Part shown: piece by piece, positions 11,722 to 19,623 of the stretch
Layout of the letters: each line of letters starts with the position of its first letter
Numbering within the stretch: position 1 is the first letter of the stretch
Assembly (NCBI GenBank): GCA_944384505.1
Contig: CALWTQ010000036.1
Coordinates: 1 to 38,359, forward strand
Length of the DNA: 38,359 nucleotides
Direction: 5' to 3'
Source: an uncultured Mediterraneibacter sp.
Lineage (GTDB): Bacteria > Bacillota > Clostridia > Lachnospirales > Lachnospiraceae
The notes under the pieces: generated by a model
Told to the model about the DNA's origin: nothing
Database searches by the model: none
What the model saw: the letters and a program-made list of their open reading frames with translations, nothing else
Program-made: the position numbers and the translations under genes

Positions 11722-13245
11722 ATGAAACATTCAGTCAGAAGACAGATGATTGCGATCTTTATCGGTTTATTTTCCTTTGTCCTTGGAGCGGTTCTTATTA
11801 TCAACAACAGTTTTCTGGGGAGCTACTATGTGTCGCACAAGTCGGAAGAGCTGATTCGGACTTATAATGAGGTGAATCAGACAATCACAGACGGAGATCT
11901 GGCAGATACGGAAGAGTTTATGGGGATTCTGATTCGGACAGAAAAAGCGAACGTGGATGTGGTGATTGTAGACACCGGCGGGAATCTTAAGTTTTCCACA
12001 CTGAGTGGGGATGACCCCAGGTTTATTGATATGCTCAGCGGAATTACAGGACTAACTGTGATTGCGAAAGATCAGGTGATCCGCCAGTCTGATGAATATA
12101 CAATATACAGAGACGGAACAGGCTCTGACTCAGAATATCTGAAGATGTGGGGAAGGTTTTCCGATGGATCCTGGTTTTTGATGCAGAGCCCTTTGGCAAG
12201 CATCAGGGAGAGCGCCGTTCTTGCCAACCGGTTTTTGATCTACCTGGGCGTTGTAGGCATGATCCTCTGTGGGATTCTTATCTGGCTTTTTTCCCGCAGG
12301 ATTACTAAACCGGTGATGGAGCTGGCGAGGCTGTCCCAGGAAATGGCAAACCTGAATTTTGACGCAAAATACACAGGAGGCGGCAGTGATGAGATTGGGA
12401 TTCTCGGGAGAAATTTTAATCGCATGTCAGTCCAGCTTGAGAAGACGATCTCAGAACTTAAGAGCGCTAACAATCAGCTCCAGAAGGATATTGAGCAGAA
12501 AGAAAAGATCGAAGATATGAGAAATGAATTTCTCGGAAATGTGTCCCATGAGCTCAAAACGCCGATTGCCCTTATCCAGGGGTATGCGGAAGGACTCAAA
12601 GAGGGTGTCAATGATGATCCGGAGAGCAGGGAGTTTTACTGCGACGTGATTATGGACGAGGCGGGTAAAATGAATCAGATGGTCCGCAATCTTCTGACTT
12701 TGAATCAGCTGGAATTCGGCAATGATGAGATGCAGTTCGAACGGTTTGACATTGTAAGGCTGGTAAAGGGAGTCATAGCAAGCTGTGAAATTCTGGTGCA
12801 GCAGGCGGACGCTAAGGTCGATTTTATTGCGGATGAATATCTGTATGTATGGGCGGATGAGTTTAAGACGGAGCAGGTGGTGAGAAATTATCTGACAAAT
12901 GCGATTCATCATGTAGAAAATGAAAAGCGGATTGAAGTGAGAATTGCCACTGTGGATAATAAAGCGAGGATTTCAGTGTTTAACAGCGGGAAGCCGATTC
13001 CGGAAGAGGATGTTCCTAAATTGTGGGACAAATTTTATAAAGTGGATAAAGCGCATACAAGAGAATATGGAGGAAATGGTATCGGTTTGTCTATCGTGAA
13101 GGCGATCATGGAGTCTTTCCATCAAAGATATGGCATAAGAAATTTCAACAACGGTGTGGAATTCTGGTTCGAACTGGATGCCAAGAACGGTTCTGAGACA
13201 GAAGAGGAAGGGAAGATGCTTCCCGGCAGCAGTGAAGAACCATAG
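11722..13245 (+). CDS. Membrane sensor histidine kinase (HAMP type)
   Basis: A 507-residue kinase. Transmembrane helix 1 is IFIGLFSFVLGAVLIINNSF, and an extracellular sensor of ~140 residues (DVVIVDTGGNLKFSTLSG) precedes helix 2 (LIYLGVVGMILCGILIW). HAMP starts at SRRITKPVMELARL, the H-box is NVSHELKTPIALIQGY, the N-box is NYLTNAIHHV, and the ATP lid glycines are GGNGIGLSIV. ATG at 11722 follows GGGGTGAAGATC; a GTG three codons earlier is less likely. It should phosphorylate the regulator encoded just upstream. Ligand unknown. Confidence 0.94.
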   Translation: MKHSVRRQMIAIFIGLFSFVLGAVLIINNSFLGSYYVSHKSEELIRTYNEVNQTITDGDLADTEEFMGILIRTEKANVDVVIVDTGGNLKFSTLSGDDPRFIDMLSGITGLTVIAKDQVIRQSDEYTIYRDGTGSDSEYLKMWGRFSDGSWFLMQSPLASIRESAVLANRFLIYLGVVGMILCGILIWLFSRRITKPVMELARLSQEMANLNFDAKYTGGGSDEIGILGRNFNRMSVQLEKTISELKSANNQLQKDIEQKEKIEDMRNEFLGNVSHELKTPIALIQGYAEGLKEGVNDDPESREFYCDVIMDEAGKMNQMVRNLLTLNQLEFGNDEMQFERFDIVRLVKGVIASCEILVQQADAKVDFIADEYLYVWADEFKTEQVVRNYLTNAIHHVENEKRIEVRIATVDNKARISVFNSGKPIPEEDVPKLWDKFYKVDKAHTREYGGNGIGLSIVKAIMESFHQRYGIRNFNNGVEFWFELDAKNGSETEEEGKMLPGSSEEP

Positions 13246-13286
13246 AATTATTCGCGCTTCCCTGCAGAAAAGAGAAGCGATACTTC

Positions 13287-13315
13287 TTTACATTAAAGTG
13301 AAAATGCGGTAAAAT
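13287..13315 (+). promoter_or_regulatory. Promoter for a short terminated leader
   Basis: TTTACA (13287-13292), 17 bases, TAAAAT (13310-13315). Transcription would start near 13322, only about 15 bases before a strong terminator hairpin. Confidence 0.55.
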
Positions 13316-13337
13316 GCAACTATTGCAGAACCGTTTA

Positions 13338-13395
13338 GAGACATGCGGGATGCCGGCTGTCCGCAGCGGGCATCTTGCGTGTCTCTTTGTTTTTT
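13338..13395 (+). terminator. Strong terminator, end of kinase operon or of a small leader RNA
   Basis: GAGACA..GC.GGATGCC (from 13338) pairs with GGGCATCTTGC.TGTCTC (to 13385), followed by TTTGTTTTTTT. With the promoter at 13287 it would define an RNA of about 70 nt. It could simply end the two-component operon, or attenuate hisH-hisF transcription. Confidence 0.75.
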
Positions 13396-13450
13396 TCACA
13401 TTCTGTTCTGGAGGAAAAGAAGGCTGCTGTGTCTGCGGGATTCGTCTCTT

Positions 13451-13606
13451 TTGGAATCGGATGTGCTGCTGTGGCCGGTCATTGTGAAGGAGACCAGGAA
13501 GTACATAAATAATCTGGAGGCAGTGGATGATACGCCTGTGCCTGCAGTAAAAATAGGAGTAAAAAATAACAGAAAGAGAGGGACAGCGGATGATCGCAGT
13601 CATTGA
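13451..13606 (+). CDS. Possible small protein before hisH
   Basis: An open frame reading VLLWPVIVKETRKYINNLEA, then VDDTPVPAVKIGVKNNRKRG, overlapping the hisH start by 17 bases. The amino-acid pattern looks protein-like, but no good ribosome site precedes the TTG at 13451 and upstream sequence in frame runs into the terminator. It may be a small gene or the tail of a lost one. Function unknown. Confidence 0.3.
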   Translation: MESDVLLWPVIVKETRKYINNLEAVDDTPVPAVKIGVKNNRKRGTADDRSH

Positions 13607-14195
13607 TTATGATGCCGGAAATATCAGAAGTGTTGAGAAGGCGCTCATGTATCTGGATCAGGATGTAAAGATTACAGGAGATCCGGAGGAAATTTTAAAC
13701 GCAGATAAGGTAATCCTGCCGGGAGTAGGGGCTTTTGGAGATGCAATGGAGCATATCAGGGCAAGAGGGCTGGAACAGGTGATTCGGTGTGTCGCGGAGC
13801 AGGGAACTCCCTTCCTTGGGATCTGTCTGGGCTTGCAGCTTCTCTTTGAGAGGAGCGATGAAGCGCCGGGGGTGAAAGGACTGGGTATCCTCAAAGGCGA
13901 TATCTTAAAGATCCCGGCTGCTGAAGGCCTGAAAATTCCCCATATGGGGTGGAATTCTCTGCATCTGCAGAACGACGGCAGACTATTTTATGGCGTGCCT
14001 GAACAGTCATATGTATATTTTGTCCATTCCTTCTATCTGAAAGCAGCGGATGAGAAAATTGTGAAAGCATCTACGGAGTACGGTGTCCATATTCATGCCT
14101 CAGTGGAGCAGGGGAATGTATTTGCCTGCCAGTTCCATCCGGAGAAGAGCGGCGATATAGGGCTGAGGATCCTGAAGAATTTTGTGGAGCTGTAA
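13590..14195 (+). CDS. hisH: Imidazole glycerol phosphate synthase, glutaminase subunit HisH
   Basis: A 201-residue class I glutamine amidotransferase supplying ammonia to HisF for histidine biosynthesis. N-terminal [19 protein letters not shown], oxyanion strand [11 protein letters not shown], nucleophile C79 in [11 protein letters not shown], and the His/Glu pair (H183, E185) in [25 protein letters not shown] precedes the ATG. hisF follows 13 bases after the stop. No other his gene is in the window, so this pair is detached from the rest of the pathway here. Confidence 0.95.
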   Translation: MIAVIDYDAGNIRSVEKALMYLDQDVKITGDPEEILNADKVILPGVGAFGDAMEHIRARGLEQVIRCVAEQGTPFLGICLGLQLLFERSDEAPGVKGLGILKGDILKIPAAEGLKIPHMGWNSLHLQNDGRLFYGVPEQSYVYFVHSFYLKAADEKIVKASTEYGVHIHASVEQGNVFACQFHPEKSGDIGLRILKNFVEL

Positions 14196-14208
14196 GAGGA
14201 GGAAAGCT

Positions 14209-14970
14209 ATGTTTACAAAAAGAATCATTCCCTGCCTGGATGTGAATGCCGGGCGGGTGGTAAAAGGCGTAAATTTTGTCGATTTGAAAGACGCGGGGGA
14301 TCCGGTGGAGATCGCGCGCGCGTATGACCGGGCCGGTGCGGATGAACTGGTATTTCTGGATATTACTGCCTCCTCTGACGGAAGAAGGACAGTAATTGAT
14401 ATGGTGCGCAAAGTTGCGGAATGTGTCTTTATTCCCTTTACAGTAGGCGGAGGCATACGGACAGTGGACGATTTCCGGGCTATTCTCAGGGAAGGCGCTG
14501 ACAAGGTGTCAGTCAATTCATCTGCAATTAACACGCCTGAACTTGTCCGGGACGCGGCGGATAAATTTGGCAGCCAGTGCGTAGTTGTGGCTATTGACGC
14601 AAAGCGCAGGGCAGACGGCACCGGGTGGAATATCTATAAGAACGGCGGCCGCATCGATGTGGGGATTGACGCTGTGGAGTGGGCAAAAAAGGTGGAGAGC
14701 CTGGGCGCAGGGGAAATTCTGCTGACCAGCATGGATTGTGATGGAACCAAAGCGGGATATGACCTGGAGCTGACAAGAAGAATAGCAGAAAGCGTCTCTA
14801 TTCCTGTGATTGCATCCGGCGGGGCAGGAGAGCTGAAACATTTTAAAGATGCGCTGACTAAAGGAAAGGCAGACGCGGCTCTGGCGGCTTCATTGTTCCA
14901 CTATAAAGAACTGGAGATCCGTCAGGTAAAAGAATACCTCCGTGAAGAGGGAATTGCGGTACGCCTGTAA
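14209..14970 (+). CDS. hisF: Imidazole glycerol phosphate synthase, cyclase subunit HisF
   Basis: A 253-residue (beta-alpha)8 barrel making imidazole glycerol phosphate and AICAR from PRFAR and HisH-derived ammonia. Catalytic D11 is in [13 protein letters not shown]; the second Asp is in [14 protein letters not shown] (about residue 130). Phosphate-binding loops are seen in [12 protein letters not shown] and [15 protein letters not shown] at 14209 follows AGAGGAGGAAAGCT. It forms an operon with hisH and probably ung, which starts 29 bases later. Confidence 0.96.
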   Translation: MFTKRIIPCLDVNAGRVVKGVNFVDLKDAGDPVEIARAYDRAGADELVFLDITASSDGRRTVIDMVRKVAECVFIPFTVGGGIRTVDDFRAILREGADKVSVNSSAINTPELVRDAADKFGSQCVVVAIDAKRRADGTGWNIYKNGGRIDVGIDAVEWAKKVESLGAGEILLTSMDCDGTKAGYDLELTRRIAESVSIPVIASGGAGELKHFKDALTKGKADAALAASLFHYKELEIRQVKEYLREEGIAVRL

Positions 14971-14999
14971 AGAGCTGTACGGAAGAAAAGGAGAATAAA

Positions 15000-15668
15000 A
15001 TGGCAGGACTGAATGGAGACTGGTATGAGGCTTTGAAGGGGGAATTTTCAAAGCCATATTATAAAAAGCTTTTTGAAACTGTGAATGAGGAATACAGAAC
15101 CAGATTGATATTTCCTCCGGCGGAAGATATCTTCAATGCTTTTCATCTTACTCCTCTGAAAGATGTAAAAGTGGTAATCCTGGGACAGGATCCATATCAT
15201 AACAACGGTCAGGCACATGGTCTGTGCTTTTCCGTCAAAAAAGGGGTTGAGATTCCTCCGTCTCTTGTAAATATCTATCAGGAGCTCCACGATGATCTGG
15301 GATGTACGATTCCGAATCACGGATGCCTGACCAAATGGGCCGAGCAGGGAGTGCTGATGCTGAACACGGTACTGACAGTGCGCGCCCATCAGGCTAACTC
15401 CCACAGAGGGATTGGCTGGGAAGAGTTTACAGATGCGGCCATTATGGCTCTGAACAGCCAGGACAGGCCGATTGTATTCATTCTGTGGGGAAGTCCTGCC
15501 CAGAGGAAAAGGACAATGCTGACAAATCCAAAGCATCTGATCCTGACAGCGCCTCATCCGAGTCCCCTCTCGGCATTCCGGGGATTCTTCGGCAGCAGGC
15601 CGTTCAGCAGGACAAATGAGTTTCTGGAGAAGAATGGGCTGGAGCCGATAGACTGGCAGATTGAGTGA
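15000..15668 (+). CDS. ung: Uracil-DNA glycosylase, family 1
   Basis: A 222-residue DNA repair enzyme that removes uracil from DNA. The water-activating loop is ILGQDPYHNNGQAHG with D64, the uracil-binding Asn region is IVFILWGSPAQ, and the DNA-intercalating loop is HPSPLSAFRGFFGSRPF. Length and motif order are normal. AAAGGAGAATAAA precedes the ATG. It follows hisF closely and may share its transcript. Confidence 0.97.
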   Translation: MAGLNGDWYEALKGEFSKPYYKKLFETVNEEYRTRLIFPPAEDIFNAFHLTPLKDVKVVILGQDPYHNNGQAHGLCFSVKKGVEIPPSLVNIYQELHDDLGCTIPNHGCLTKWAEQGVLMLNTVLTVRAHQANSHRGIGWEEFTDAAIMALNSQDRPIVFILWGSPAQRKRTMLTNPKHLILTAPHPSPLSAFRGFFGSRPFSRTNEFLEKNGLEPIDWQIE

Positions 15669-15715
15669 TTGTTTGGCGGGAGATTAAGATTGGCAGGAGA
15701 TTAAGCAAAAAGCTC

Positions 15716-15744
15716 TTGCAATTTCGGCCGAAGAGATGTATAAT
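15716..15744 (+). promoter_or_regulatory. tRNA-Gly promoter
   Basis: TTGCAA (15716-15721), 17 bases, consensus TATAAT (15739-15744), 16 bases before the mature tRNA. Confidence 0.8.
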
Positions 15745-15760
15745 TTTTATCGTGCCAGAT

Positions 15761-15831
15761 GCAGATGTAGTTCATCGGTAGAACACCAGCTTCCCAAGCT
15801 GGGGAGGCGGGTTCGACTCCCGTCATCTGCT
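15761..15831 (+). tRNA. tRNA-Gly (anticodon CCC)
   Basis: Acceptor GCAGATG (15761-15767) pairs with CATCTGC (15824-15830), discriminator T. Anticodon stem CCAGC/GCTGG encloses TTCCCAA, so the anticodon is CCC. D and T arms are normal and CCA is not encoded. Own promoter and terminator. Confidence 0.96.
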
Positions 15832-15838
15832 TAGGATA

Positions 15839-15876
15839 AGCCGTAAGCGCTGAATGACAGCGTTTACGGCTTTTTT
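15839..15876 (+). terminator. tRNA-Gly terminator
   Basis: AGCCGTAAGCGCTG pairs with CAGCGTTTACGGCT (one G-T pair) around AATGA, followed by T6. Confidence 0.9.
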
Positions 15877-15910
15877 GTGCAGGCATAAACCAGCTTTATC
15901 AATCCCTGAC

Positions 15911-15924
15911 GGCTGAACTGTTAC
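15911..15924. repeat. Dispersed intergenic repeat, copy 2
   Basis: GGCTGAACTGTTAC, exact reverse complement of GTAACAGTTCAGCC. It lies between tRNA-Gly and the modA promoter. Confidence 0.6.
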
Positions 15925-15951
15925 ACAATTGTATGGAAATTGTTGGGGAAG

Positions 15952-15983
15952 CGATTGCTTTTTAAAAAGCAATCGGATATAAT
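15952..15983 (+). promoter_or_regulatory. modA promoter overlapping a perfect 24-bp palindrome
   Basis: CGATTGCTTTTT (15952-15963) is followed immediately by its exact reverse complement (15964-15975). The promoter uses TTGCTT (15955-15960), 17-base spacer and TATAAT (15978-15983), so the dyad covers the -35 box and most of the spacer. A bound dimer would block transcription. It does not match the E. coli ModE site; the regulator is unknown. Confidence 0.75.
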
Positions 15984-16066
15984 GAAACATAAGTCTGAGT
16001 GCAATGCTTCAGATACCGTCTTCTAAAGCGTTCAGCATGAAGGCAGACAAGGAGGACAAAATAGTT

Positions 16067-16957
16067 ATGAAGAAAAGAGTATTAGCCGCACTTCTTGCGG
16101 GAATTATGGTATTTTCCATGGCAGGATGTTCGGGCGGCGGAGATGATGCCGGAGAGAGCAGTGATACGACTGCAGAGGCGGAAAGTACAGATTCCGGGGA
16201 GGAAGAGACTGAGATCCAGGTATTTATCGCAGCCAGTCTGAACACGGTTATGACAGAACTGGCAGAGATGTACAATGAGGATCATCCGAATGTAAAGATT
16301 ACATACAATGCGGACAGCTCAGGTACACTTCTGACACAGATTCAGGAAGGGTATGAATGTGACATTTTCTTTTCAGCTGCGCAGAAGCAGATGGATGATC
16401 TGGAAGCAGACGGACTGATGGTGGAAGGAACAAGGGCAAATGTGGTGAACAACCAGGTTGTTGTGATCACACTGAAGGACAGCGGAACAAAGGTGACAGG
16501 GCTTGAGAACCTGAACGAGGCTGAGAGCATTGCCCTGGCAGGCGGAAGCGTGCCGGTGGGGCGCTATACGAGACAGGCTCTGATCAGTCTTGGAATCCTT
16601 CCGAAGACAGATGATCCGGCTTCCATTACTACACAGGAAGTATCAGACGCGCTCGGCGGAGTGGAGATCAGCGAGCAGGACAATGTGAGCAAAGTTCTTT
16701 CAGCGGTTGTGGAAGGCTCCTGTGAAGTGGGAACGACTTATTATTCTGACACTTATGGATATGAGGATGATATTGACATCCTTCAGACAGTAAGCTATGA
16801 TCTGACAGGAAATGTAATCTATCCGATCGCGCGCGTAGTTAACGAGGAGGCAGACGACGCGCAGACAGCGGCAGCGGAAGATTTCCTGGCGTTCGTGCTT
16901 TCAGACGAGGCCAAGGCAGTATTTGATTCCTATTACTTTGATACAGACGTAGAATAA
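16067..16957 (+). CDS. modA: Molybdate/tungstate ABC transporter, binding lipoprotein
   Basis: A 296-residue extracellular lipoprotein. Signal peptide MKKRVLAALLAGIMVFSMAG ends at a lipobox Cys (SMAGC), then a Gly/Ser/Asp/Glu-rich linker to about residue 45. The periplasmic-binding fold begins IQVFIAASLNTVMTELAEMY, with oxyanion-contacting Ser residues in AASLN and NADSSGTL, and EVGTTYYSDTYGY further on; all are typical of ModA. ATG at 16067 follows AAGGAGGACAAAATAG. First gene of modABC. Confidence 0.93.
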   Translation: MKKRVLAALLAGIMVFSMAGCSGGGDDAGESSDTTAEAESTDSGEEETEIQVFIAASLNTVMTELAEMYNEDHPNVKITYNADSSGTLLTQIQEGYECDIFFSAAQKQMDDLEADGLMVEGTRANVVNNQVVVITLKDSGTKVTGLENLNEAESIALAGGSVPVGRYTRQALISLGILPKTDDPASITTQEVSDALGGVEISEQDNVSKVLSAVVEGSCEVGTTYYSDTYGYEDDIDILQTVSYDLTGNVIYPIARVVNEEADDAQTAAAEDFLAFVLSDEAKAVFDSYYFDTDVE

Positions 16958-17075
16958 TTGACGCGAATGTAAAATACAGGTAAGAGAAAGAGATATACAG
17001 GACGGCAGGAAGCGGACAGAGCGATGGCCTTTGTCCGCATTCTTTATGAGAGAAAATATTCTGCGGAGGGAAGCT

Positions 17076-17780
17076 ATGGAAGAGATCATGCAGATTTTGG
17101 AAGAACTGGACTGGAGTCCCCTGTTCATTTCATTAAAGACAGGAGTGGTGGCCACCGTGATATCATTTTTCCTCGGCATCTTTGCGGCGAGAAAAGTAGT
17201 TAAGACAACGCCGGGCAAGAAGGCGGTTATCGACGGTATTCTGACTCTGCCGATGGTGCTGCCGCCGACTGTGGCAGGTTTTTTTCTCCTGCTTCTGTTC
17301 AGCAGGAGGCGGCCGCTGGGGGAATTCCTTTTTGATGAGTTCGGATTTAAAGTGGTTCAGACATGGCTGGGATGCGTCATTGCGGCGACGGTGATCGCGT
17401 TTCCGCTGATGTACAGGAATGCGCGGGCCGCGATGGAGCAGATCGACGTCAACCTAGTCTATGCGGGACGTACCCTGGGAATGTCAGACACAAAAATATT
17501 CTGGAAGATCATTGTCCCGACTGCCGGGCCGGGGATCGCCTCCGGGACGATTCTTACATTTGCAAGGGCTCTGGGCGAATATGGAGCCACATCCATGCTG
17601 GCGGGGAATATCCCGGGCAAGACCGGCACGATTTCACAGAAGATCGCAATGGTTATCCAGGACGGAGATTATCTGACTGCCGGAATCTGGGTCGCCGTGG
17701 TCATGGTGATCGCGTTCCTCGTGATCTTTCTGATGAACCTGATCTCCGGGAAAAAGATGAAAAATATCGGGAGGTGGTAG
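17076..17780 (+). CDS. modB: Molybdate ABC transporter permease
   Basis: A 234-residue inner-membrane permease with about five helices. The ABC-contacting EAA-type loop is visible as YAGRTLGMSDTKIFWKIIVP, followed by GIASGTILTFARALGEYGAT, a hallmark of ModB/CysT-type permeases. The first helix region is SLKTGVVATVISFFLGIFAA. ATG at 17076 follows GGAGGGAAGCT; earlier in-frame ATGs lack this site. It ends three bases before modC. Confidence 0.94.
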   Translation: MEEIMQILEELDWSPLFISLKTGVVATVISFFLGIFAARKVVKTTPGKKAVIDGILTLPMVLPPTVAGFFLLLLFSRRRPLGEFLFDEFGFKVVQTWLGCVIAATVIAFPLMYRNARAAMEQIDVNLVYAGRTLGMSDTKIFWKIIVPTAGPGIASGTILTFARALGEYGATSMLAGNIPGKTGTISQKIAMVIQDGDYLTAGIWVAVVMVIAFLVIFLMNLISGKKMKNIGRW

Positions 17781-17783
17781 GCA

Positions 17784-18887
17784 GTGTCCATCAACGTCAA
17801 AATCAAAAAAAGGCTGGGCAGCTTCCTTCTGGACATGGACTTTCAGAGTGAGTCAAGGCGCATCGGCATTCTCGGGGCTTCCGGATGCGGAAAGAGCATG
17901 ACGCTCAAAAGTATAGCCGGAATCGAAAAACCGGACAAAGGTACGATTATCGTAGAAGGAAGAACGCTGTTTGATCAGAATCAGAAGATTAATCTGAAAC
18001 CCCAGAAAAGAAATGTCGGATATCTGTTTCAGAATTATGCTCTGTTTCCGGCCATGACAGTTGAGAAGAACATTGCCGCGGGCCTGAAAGGAAGCCGTCA
18101 GGATAATGAGAACCGGGTGCGGGAAATGATCCGGAAATTTCGGCTGGAAGGGCTGGAAAAACGGCTCCCCGGGCAGCTCTCGGGAGGCCAGCAGCAGAGA
18201 GTTGCGCTGGCGAGGATTATGGCCTATGAGCCTGATGTGATCCTTTTGGACGAACCGTTCTCTGCGCTGGACATGTTTCTGAAAGATCAGCTGCAGCAGG
18301 AGTTGATTGAAATGCTTGATGATTATAAGGGTACTGTGATTATGGTGTCCCATAACAGAGATGAAGTGTATCGCTTTAGTGAAGATCTGATTGTTATTGA
18401 TCAGGGGAAGGTATCCGCGTCAGGGGAGACAAAAGAACTCTTCCAGAATCCGGTGAGCAGGGCGGCGGCCCGGCTGACCGGCTGCAAGAATTTCTCACGT
18501 ATAAACAGGACGGACAATCATACGGCGCAGGCGCTGGACTGGGGGATTACATTGCATACACAGCGGGAGATCCCGGAGGATACTGGGTGGTTTGGCTACA
18601 GAGCCCATGATTTTATACCTGTGTGGGGGGAACGGGGAGAGAATATGATCCGATTTCACCTTGAAGGCAGTGCCCTTCTTCCCTTTGAACAGAACTACTA
18701 TCTGCATCCGGAAGGAGTTGAGGAAGGCGCGGAGGGATATCTGAAAGAGCCGGCTGCGTCATCGGCGCATGAGGAGAGGGATGTGCTGTGCTGGTTTGTG
18801 CAGCGGGAAAAGATTGAGGTGCTGGAAGAAAAAGGGAATCCGGATTTTCTGATGTTCCAGGAAAGTAAAATTCTCTTTCTGAAGTGA
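17784..18887 (+). CDS. modC: Molybdate ABC transporter ATP-binding protein
   Basis: A 367-residue ATPase with GTG start after GGGAGGTGGTAGGCA. Walker A is GASGCGKSMT, the Q-loop is YLFQNYALFP, the signature is LSGGQQQRVALAR, Walker B is VILLDEPFSALD, and the H-loop is IMVSHNRDE. The C-terminal ~135 residues would be the regulatory region; they look divergent from the usual TOBE/MOP repeats (SRINRTDNHTAQALDWGITL, GYRAHDFIPV). Completes the modABC operon that imports molybdate or tungstate. Confidence 0.94.
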   Translation: MSINVKIKKRLGSFLLDMDFQSESRRIGILGASGCGKSMTLKSIAGIEKPDKGTIIVEGRTLFDQNQKINLKPQKRNVGYLFQNYALFPAMTVEKNIAAGLKGSRQDNENRVREMIRKFRLEGLEKRLPGQLSGGQQQRVALARIMAYEPDVILLDEPFSALDMFLKDQLQQELIEMLDDYKGTVIMVSHNRDEVYRFSEDLIVIDQGKVSASGETKELFQNPVSRAAARLTGCKNFSRINRTDNHTAQALDWGITLHTQREIPEDTGWFGYRAHDFIPVWGERGENMIRFHLEGSALLPFEQNYYLHPEGVEEGAEGYLKEPAASSAHEERDVLCWFVQREKIEVLEEKGNPDFLMFQESKILFLK

Positions 18888-18901
18888 ATTTAGGCGAAGT
18901 C

Positions 18902-18951
18902 CAATGGCCATATAGGCAGGCTGCAAATACAGCCATTGTCTTCTTGTTTTC
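18902..18951 (+). terminator. Probable modABC terminator
   Basis: CAATGGC (18902-18908) pairs with GCCATTG (18932-18938), followed by a T-rich TCTTCTTGTTTT. The rest of the gap to 19107 shows only a short GCGGC/GCCGC hairpin near 19070. Confidence 0.5.
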
Positions 18952-19107
18952 ATGCTTATATAGTAGCAGAGAATTATGAAGGGGCTGTGACAATATATGG
19001 AAGAAAATTTAAAGATTATAAAAAATAAATAAAGTGCGGATAAAGCCGGAAAAATACAGAAATTAAGCGGCCTGAAGCCGCGCCGCCTGCCTTGTGTACA
19101 GCAATGT

Positions 19108-19425
19108 TTACAGCTGCGAACGGCGGTTTACGGTGTGCATCATTTCCTGTTCAGCAGTCAGCCAACGGTCCTTTTCAGATTCAAACTTTTCCCAGAGCCA
19201 GGCGATTGCCTGATCCATTCCCTCCTCTGACAGGGGGAAGGTTTCCTTCTGTTTCTCTTCGTCCGGAGTCTGCTCGAAGCACCAAGGCTCCGGATAAACA
19301 AAAACAGTGAAAGTTGTGCTTTTCTTTCCATCGTCACCCCGAAAGAAATAACGCATTCCGCGGTGGCTGCCGGAAAAGGGTTCCTTCTTTAATCCTCCAT
19401 AGGGGATAAGCTTTTTATCGATCAT
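19108..19425 (-). CDS. Conserved-looking small protein, unknown function
   Basis: A 105-residue cytoplasmic protein, MIDKKLIPYGGLKKEPFSGS, then MRYFFRGDDGKK, VFVYPEPWCFEQTPDEEKQK and a helical end WLWEKFESEKDRW. The central strand-rich part and the C-terminal helix resemble a small uncharacterised Firmicutes family; no catalytic motif is apparent. The upstream ribosome site is weak (AGGCATTATAAACT). It stands alone between modABC and an orphan binding protein. Confidence 0.75.
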   Translation of the reverse strand: MIDKKLIPYGGLKKEPFSGSHRGMRYFFRGDDGKKSTTFTVFVYPEPWCFEQTPDEEKQKETFPLSEEGMDQAIAWLWEKFESEKDRWLTAEQEMMHTVNRRSQL

Positions 19426-19479
19426 AGTTTATAATGCCTTTCTGAAAAAATGATATTAAAAAGGTTTCTGTCAGTATAC

Positions 19480-19511
19480 AAGGGAAGCATAGCTTAAAGC
19501 ATGCCTCCCTT
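19480..19511. repeat. Intergenic hairpin
   Basis: AAGGGA.GCAT and ATGC.TCCCTT are inverted around AGCTTAAAGC. There is no good T tail on either strand, so it is either a weak terminator for the binding-protein gene or an unrelated fold. The rest of 19426-19623 shows nothing else. Confidence 0.4.
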
Positions 19512-19623
19512 TCTGTGTCTCTTGAAGAATAGTATAACGAAAAAACAGGAGAAATACCAGAGGAAAAATCAGAGGAAACAGTGGCGGCAGTCACGATAGC
19601 GCAAAACTGAATGAAAGCCGGTT

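Noticed and set aside
13343-13450. 5' part of the open frame before hisH
   Set aside because: It runs through the strong terminator hairpin; only the part from 13451 is even weakly plausible.
13590-14970. hisH-hisF considered as a surface-polysaccharide amidation pair
   Set aside because: Both proteins keep the canonical HisH/HisF catalytic residues and no sugar genes are nearby.
15701-15886. Minus-strand open frame of 61 residues across tRNA-Gly
   Set aside because: It is the antisense of a tRNA and its terminator, a well-known source of false protein predictions.
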